Source: Planctomycetota bacterium (lineage in GTDB: Bacteria > Planctomycetota > Phycisphaerae > Phycisphaerales > Zrk34). Taken from it: DNA of 64,000 nucleotides. The first letter of the stretch is position 1, and the number at the start of each line of letters is the position of its first letter. Location: the NCBI GenBank assembly GCA_016125255.1, contig WGMD01000015.1:1-64000 (forward strand), given 5' to 3'. The position numbers and the translations under genes were made by a program. A model generated the notes under the pieces. The model saw only the letters and a list, made by a program, of their open reading frames with translations. It had not been told where the DNA came from and made no database searches. Shown piece after piece: positions 59,874 through 64,000 of this stretch.

Positions 59874-62800
59874 ATGTTCAGTCGCTTTTTTATCCGACGG
59901 CCGGTTTTCGCCACGGTGCTTTCAATCCTCATCGTGCTCGCGGGACTGGTTTCGTATTTCAATCTTCCCGTCGCAAAATACCCCGACATCACGCCTCCCG
60001 TCGTGCACGTCGCGGCAACCTATCCCGGCGCCAGCGCCCAGGTCATCGCCGACACCGTCGCCACACCCATCGAGGAGCAGGTCAACGGCGTCGACGGCAT
60101 GATGTACATGTCCAGCACCAGCGCCTCCGACGGAAGCTACTCATTGGACGTGACCTTTCGGCTGGGCGTGGACCCCGACATCGCCGCGGTCCTCGTACAG
60201 AACCGCGTCAACGCCGCCGAGCCGCGCTTGCCGGAGGAAGTGACCCGGCAAGGCATCACGACGATGAAGCAGTCGACGAACATGGTCGCAGTCATCAGCG
60301 TGTACTCGCCCGATGCGCGATACAACGACCTGTTCCTCGCCAACTACGTCATGCTCAACATCAACGATGAGCTGAAGCGCATTCCCGGCGTGGGCGATAC
60401 GCGTGTCGTGCCCGCCAAGGACTACGGCATGCGCATCTGGCTCGATCCCAATCAACTCAAGGCCCGCAATCTGACGACGGCCGAGGTCGTCGCGGCGCTG
60501 CGCGAGCAGAACGTGCAGGTCGCCGCGGGGCAGATCGGTCAGCCCCCCGTGCCCAAAGGACAGGTCTATCAGTACACCGTCACGACGCTGGGGCGGCTCA
60601 GCGATGTGAGCCAGTTCCAGAACGTCATCGTCAAGACCAACGCCGACGGCGCCATCACACGGCTCTCCGACGTCGCGCGCGTCGAACTGGGCGCCAAGAA
60701 CTACGACACCACCGCGCAGCGCAACGGGCAGCCCAGTGCGGTGATCATCACGTACCAGTCCCCCGGCGCCAACGCCGTCGAAGTTGCCCATCTGATTCGC
60801 ATGGCGATGGAGCAGATGAAAGGGTCCTTCCCGCCGGGGCTCGATTACGAGGTGATTTACGACACGAGCCAGTTCGTGACGTCTTCGCTGGATGAGGTGT
60901 ACAAGACGCTTTACGAGGCGGTGGCGCTGGTGGTGCTGGTCGTGCTCGTGTTTTTGCAGAACTGGCGCGCGACGCTGATTCCCATCATCACGATTCCCGT
61001 TTCGCTCATCGGCACGTTTTTCATCATGGACCTGCTCGGTTTTTCGATCAACACGCTGACGCTCTTCGGGCTGGTGCTGGCGATCGGGATCGTGGTCGAT
61101 GACGCGATTGTCGTCGTCGAAAACGTCGAGCGGAACATGGCGGGGGGGAAGGTCAAGCCGCGCGATGCGACGGAGCGGGCGATGGGCGAGGTGACGAGCC
61201 CGATCATCGCGACGTCGCTGGTGCTCATGGCGGTGTTCGGTCCGACGGCGACGATGCCGGGCATCAGCGGTCAGTTGTACAAGCAGTTCGCGCTGACCAT
61301 CGCCGTGAGCACGGCGTTCAGCGCGCTCAACGCGCTGACGCTCAGCCCGGCGATGTGCGCCGTGTTCCTCAAGGCGCACGATGAGCACCACCAAGGCAAC
61401 TTCTTCACGCGCGCTTTCAATGCGGCCTTCGACCGGGTGACGCGCGTGTATCACGGGTTGGTGGCGCTGACGACGCGCAGCGCGATGGTGGTCGTCACGC
61501 TGGGGGTGATGGCGGGATTGCTGGGCGCGACGGCCTGGTCGGTGTCGCATGTGCCGACGGGTTTCGTGCCGCAGGAGGATCTGGGGTTTGTCGTGGTGAA
61601 CATCCAGCTTCCTGATGCGGCATCGCAGGAGCGCACGCAGGCGGTGCTCGATCAGGTCAACAAGATCGTGCTCGATAGCGAGGGCGCGACGGGGGCGACG
61701 GCGCTGGCGGGGTTCTCGGTGATCAGCGGCAACGGGTCGAACTACGGGACGGTGTTCGTGACGCTCAAACCCTGGGAGGAGCGCAAGTCCGCCGCGCTTT
61801 CCATTGACGGGATCATCGGCGCGTATCAGCGGCGATTCGCCTCGATTCAGGAGGCGGCGATCTTCGCGTTCAGTCTGCCGGCGATCGACGGGCTGGGCAA
61901 CGCCAGCGGATTCGATCTGCGGCTTCAGGACAAGGCGGGGCTCGGACGCGTGACGATGGAGCAGGTCGCCAACGAGATGGCGGCGGCGGCGAACAGCCAG
62001 TCTCGGCTTCGCAATACCTTCACGACGTACCGCGCGTTCGTGCCGCAGGTGTTCGTCGACATCGACCGCACGAAGGTCAAGCGGATGAACATCCCGCTTC
62101 AGACCGTGTTCGACACGATGCAGTCATATCTGGGTTCGACCTACGTCAACGACTTCAACAAGTTCGGCAAAACATATCAGGTCAGCGTGCAGGCGGAGGC
62201 GGCGTTTCGCTCGAGCGTGGATGACATTGCGCGGCTGGATGTGCGCAACCTGGACGGGAACATGATTCCGCTGGGGACGCTGGCGAAGGTCGAAAAGTCG
62301 CTGGGTGCGGAGCGGATTCAGCGTTACAACCTGTACCCCGCCGCGACGCTCAACGGCGAGCCGGCGCCGGGCGTCAGTTCGGGACAGTCGCTGGCGATCA
62401 TGGAGCAGATGGCGGGGGACAAACTGCCGCCGGGGATGGGTTATGCGTGGACCGGGATGAGCTTTCAGGAGAAGTCGGCGGGCGGACAGGCGGGACTGCT
62501 GTTCGTGCTGGCGATCGTGACGGTGTTTTTGATTCTGGCGGCTCAGTATGAAAGCTGGACGACGCCGCTGGCGGTGATTATTTCGATACCGCTGTCAGTG
62601 CTGGGGGCGATGCTGTTTCTGATGTGGCGTGGGATGGACAACAACGTGTTCACACAGGTGGGGTTGATCCTGCTGGTCGGTCTGGCGGCGAAGAACGCGA
62701 TTCTGATCGTCGAATTCGCGCGGGAGGCGAGATTGCGCGGAGCGAGTCTGCATGAGGCGGCGCTGGAGGCGACGAGCTTGCGGTTCCGGCCGATTCTGAT

Positions 62801-63011
62801 GACGAGCTTCGCGTTCATTCTCGGTTGCGTGCCGCTGATGCTTGCAAGCGGCGCCGGTGCGAACGGGCGACAGGCGATCGGCACCGCGGTCGTCGGCGGC
62901 ATGCTGCTGGGGACGATGCTGACGCTGGTGTTCACGCCGGTGTTGTATGTGGGGATTCAGACCGTGGCGGAGAGGTTCAGGCCGGTGGTGGTGAAAGAGG
63001 AATCGCAATAA
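59874..63011 (+). CDS. RND (HAE1) multidrug efflux pump, AcrB type
   Basis: A 1045-residue trimeric inner-membrane proton antiporter. The N terminus MFSRFFIRRPVFATVLSILIVLAGL is classic. Proton-relay residues are present: Asp409/Asp410 in GIVVDDAIVVVENVER and Lys940 in GLAAKNAILIVEFA. GFVPQEDLGFVVVNIQLPDAAS and the periplasmic porter domains are also recognisable. Length is standard (about 1030-1050). The ATG at 59874 is eight bases behind the adaptor stop. Substrates could be detergents, drugs or antibiotics; not determinable here. Confidence 0.95.
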   Translation: MFSRFFIRRPVFATVLSILIVLAGLVSYFNLPVAKYPDITPPVVHVAATYPGASAQVIADTVATPIEEQVNGVDGMMYMSSTSASDGSYSLDVTFRLGVDPDIAAVLVQNRVNAAEPRLPEEVTRQGITTMKQSTNMVAVISVYSPDARYNDLFLANYVMLNINDELKRIPGVGDTRVVPAKDYGMRIWLDPNQLKARNLTTAEVVAALREQNVQVAAGQIGQPPVPKGQVYQYTVTTLGRLSDVSQFQNVIVKTNADGAITRLSDVARVELGAKNYDTTAQRNGQPSAVIITYQSPGANAVEVAHLIRMAMEQMKGSFPPGLDYEVIYDTSQFVTSSLDEVYKTLYEAVALVVLVVLVFLQNWRATLIPIITIPVSLIGTFFIMDLLGFSINTLTLFGLVLAIGIVVDDAIVVVENVERNMAGGKVKPRDATERAMGEVTSPIIATSLVLMAVFGPTATMPGISGQLYKQFALTIAVSTAFSALNALTLSPAMCAVFLKAHDEHHQGNFFTRAFNAAFDRVTRVYHGLVALTTRSAMVVVTLGVMAGLLGATAWSVSHVPTGFVPQEDLGFVVVNIQLPDAASQERTQAVLDQVNKIVLDSEGATGATALAGFSVISGNGSNYGTVFVTLKPWEERKSAALSIDGIIGAYQRRFASIQEAAIFAFSLPAIDGLGNASGFDLRLQDKAGLGRVTMEQVANEMAAAANSQSRLRNTFTTYRAFVPQVFVDIDRTKVKRMNIPLQTVFDTMQSYLGSTYVNDFNKFGKTYQVSVQAEAAFRSSVDDIARLDVRNLDGNMIPLGTLAKVEKSLGAERIQRYNLYPAATLNGEPAPGVSSGQSLAIMEQMAGDKLPPGMGYAWTGMSFQEKSAGGQAGLLFVLAIVTVFLILAAQYESWTTPLAVIISIPLSVLGAMLFLMWRGMDNNVFTQVGLILLVGLAAKNAILIVEFAREARLRGASLHEAALEATSLRFRPILMTSFAFILGCVPLMLASGAGANGRQAIGTAVVGGMLLGTMLTLVFTPVLYVGIQTVAERFRPVVVKEESQ

Positions 63012-63018
63012 GAAGAAG

Positions 63019-63044
63019 CGCCGGGCGTTGCCCGGCCGCTAAAC
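63019..63044. repeat. Half copy of the CCGCTAAAC palindrome after the efflux operon
   Basis: GCCGGGC-GTT-GCCCGGC (63020-63036) is followed by CCGCTAAAC (63036-63044). It is in the opposite orientation to the half copies at 13028 and 34010. Confidence 0.65.
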
Positions 63045-63076
63045 GGGGAATCGGGGGATGTGCAAATTTCGATATT

Positions 63077-63111
63077 CCCACTCCGCACTCGGCATTCCCC
63101 ACTCCGCACTC
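63077..63111. repeat. Two 14-bp direct copies of CCCACTCCGCACTC
   Basis: Exact copies at 63077-63090 and 63098-63111, 21 bases apart, in the gap between the convergent RND and zinc-ribbon genes. The reverse-complement wording (gagtgcggagtggg) looks like another intergenic repeat family with one member here. Confidence 0.55.
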
Positions 63112-63859
63112 ACTTGATGCCCATGGCTTCCTTCATGGGCTTGGCGAGATACAGAATGCGGGTGCAGCTTGTGCAGCGGACGATGTCGTCCTGCGTGACG
63201 AGCTTGTTGACGGCTTCGACGGGGATCGACATATAACAACCGCCGCAGTTGTATTCCATGCGGCGGGGGTCATCCTGCTCGACGGGGGCCATGGCTTCGC
63301 CGTCCATGTCGTCGGCGAGTTTCTCGAAGACGGCGAGTGTGGCGGGGGGGACCTGGTTTGCGGCTTCGGTGCGCTTGGCCTTCAGTGCGTCCAGTTCGGT
63401 GCTCACCTCGGCGGTGCGGGCGGCGAGCTCTTTCTCGGCGAGGCCTTTGATTTTCTGCTGCTCCGCGACCTGCGTCTTGAGCTGCTCCATGCGTGCGGCA
63501 AGCTTGTCCGCCTCGCCGAGCAGTTGCAGGGCGCGTTCCTCGACTTTGGACTTGTCGGCCTTGAGCGTGTTGACCTCGACGAGGAATGCGGAGTATTCCT
63601 TGTTGGTCTTGGAGTTGTTCATCTGTTCGCGGATTTTGTTGATGCGTTCTTCGATGCCTTTGACGTCGGACTCGAGGTTCGCTTCGGACGCCTGGGCATG
63701 GCGATGCTGATCGGAGATCTCGGCGAGTTGCTTGGTGAGCGTGTCGAGCTTGAGCGTCTGGGCACGCAGGTGGGCGCGGGCGCCGTCGAGTCGGCTTTCG
63801 AGGCCGCGAACCTGTTGGTCCACGAGATACAGGGCATGCAGGGCTTCGTATTTGCTCAT
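63110..63859 (-). CDS. Coiled-coil zinc-ribbon protein of the FlgZ/CT398 (DUF164) family
   Basis: A 249-residue protein: a long antiparallel coiled coil (about 8-190) and a C-terminal C4 zinc ribbon with Cys205-x2-Cys208 and Cys229-x2-Cys232 (NCGGC, RCTSC). Helicobacter HP0958 (FlgZ) of this family stabilises RpoN and binds flagellin mRNA; chlamydial CT398 binds RpoN and type III secretion parts. Homologues also occur in non-flagellate bacteria. The ATG at 63857-63859 gives MSKYEALHALY; a longer upstream frame is Arg/Pro-rich and unlikely. It may link to the sigma-54-controlled flagellar operon in this window, which is inference. Confidence 0.82.
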   Translation of the reverse strand: MSKYEALHALYLVDQQVRGLESRLDGARAHLRAQTLKLDTLTKQLAEISDQHRHAQASEANLESDVKGIEERINKIREQMNNSKTNKEYSAFLVEVNTLKADKSKVEERALQLLGEADKLAARMEQLKTQVAEQQKIKGLAEKELAARTAEVSTELDALKAKRTEAANQVPPATLAVFEKLADDMDGEAMAPVEQDDPRRMEYNCGGCYMSIPVEAVNKLVTQDDIVRCTSCTRILYLAKPMKEAMGIK

Positions 63860-64000
63860 TTCGCTGCGGTCTCCAAGCGGCAAGCCATCCACTATACCAT
63901 AGCGCGCCGCCGCCGCCAATCGCCACCGGCTCCGGTGTCGGCGCGGCCGCGGCGCGTGTGGCGACCGGGGGAGGGGGGGCATATACTGCCAGCGCTATCA
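63860..64000. other. Upstream region of the zinc-ribbon gene, cut by the window end
   Basis: No gene is seen in the last 140 bases. On the minus strand, TATGGTATAGTGG-like wording at about 63890-63902 (plus strand CCACTATACCATAG) could be a -10 region for the zinc-ribbon gene; no clear -35 stands out. Confidence 0.3.

Overview
The window is GC-rich bacterial chromosome. It carries a nearly complete flagellar gene cluster, LL-diaminopimelate aminotransferase, a PEP-CTERM surface protein, a prepilin-like protein of the kind planctomycetes carry in large numbers, sialidases, and a sialic-acid epimerase fused to a sodium symporter. Together these suggest a motile member of the Planctomycetota, probably Phycisphaerae-like. 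That placement is inference from gene content; there is no rRNA gene here.

Layout. 1-3043: intergenic repeats, a degenerate receiver protein, DapL, a 38-residue membrane peptide and a DJ-1/PfpI protein. 3389-8887: a MerR regulator, a large TPR protein, a FlgN-like chaperone, a cytoplasmic histidine kinase and an NtrC-type sigma-54 activator. 9035-33990: flgB-flgC-fliE-fliF-fliG-fliH-fliI-fliJ-motE-fliK-flgD-(flagellar operon protein)-flgE-flbD-motA-motB-fliL-fliN-fliO-fliP-[four-helix protein insert]-fliQ-fliR-flhB-flhA-flhF-flhG-(2-TM protein)-fliA/whiG. A well-spaced sigma-54 promoter sits between the activator and flgB. No fliM, flagellin, rod (flgF/G) or junction (flgK/L) genes are present. 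34063: folK. 34544-38330 (minus): a coupled operon of GntR/LacI regulator, LamG/PEP-CTERM protein and prepilin-like protein. 38501-45794 (plus, divergent): a sialic-acid unit of tandem-domain sialidase lipoprotein, NanA, second sialidase-like protein and NanM-symporter fusion. 45931-50010 (minus): sucB and sucA. 50139 onward: NDH-2, a FixL/FixJ-like two-component system, a DUF11 lipoprotein, a WHy-domain lipoprotein, an MscS channel, an RND adaptor and pump, and a FlgZ/CT398-type zinc-ribbon coiled-coil protein on the minus strand.

The most unusual layer is the repeats. At least eight kinds of short, mostly palindromic intergenic elements are scattered through the window, and several touch coding sequence. 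The most striking is a cassette between fliP and fliQ: a stand-alone S23/IVP-type four-helix-bundle gene enclosed by a 32-bp inverted repeat with 31/32 identity. Its edges contain the fliP stop codon and what looks like the fliQ ribosome-binding site. It has the architecture of the intervening sequences known in some 23S rRNA genes, but lies inside an mRNA-coding operon. A different 21-bp inverted-repeat element just upstream supplies the likely fliP start codon. A third, cloverleaf-like family (arms GTTTAGCGG/CCGCTAAAC) has two full copies and four half copies; one half copy encodes part of the sigma-54 activator linker and one full copy encodes part of the prepilin leader.

Working model: the kinase/activator pair and sigma-54 start basal-body expression, FlhF/FlhG set flagellar placement, and FliA handles late genes. 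The sialic-acid unit releases, cleaves, isomerises and imports sialic acid under a local regulator. All functions are read from sequence motifs only; no database search was run.
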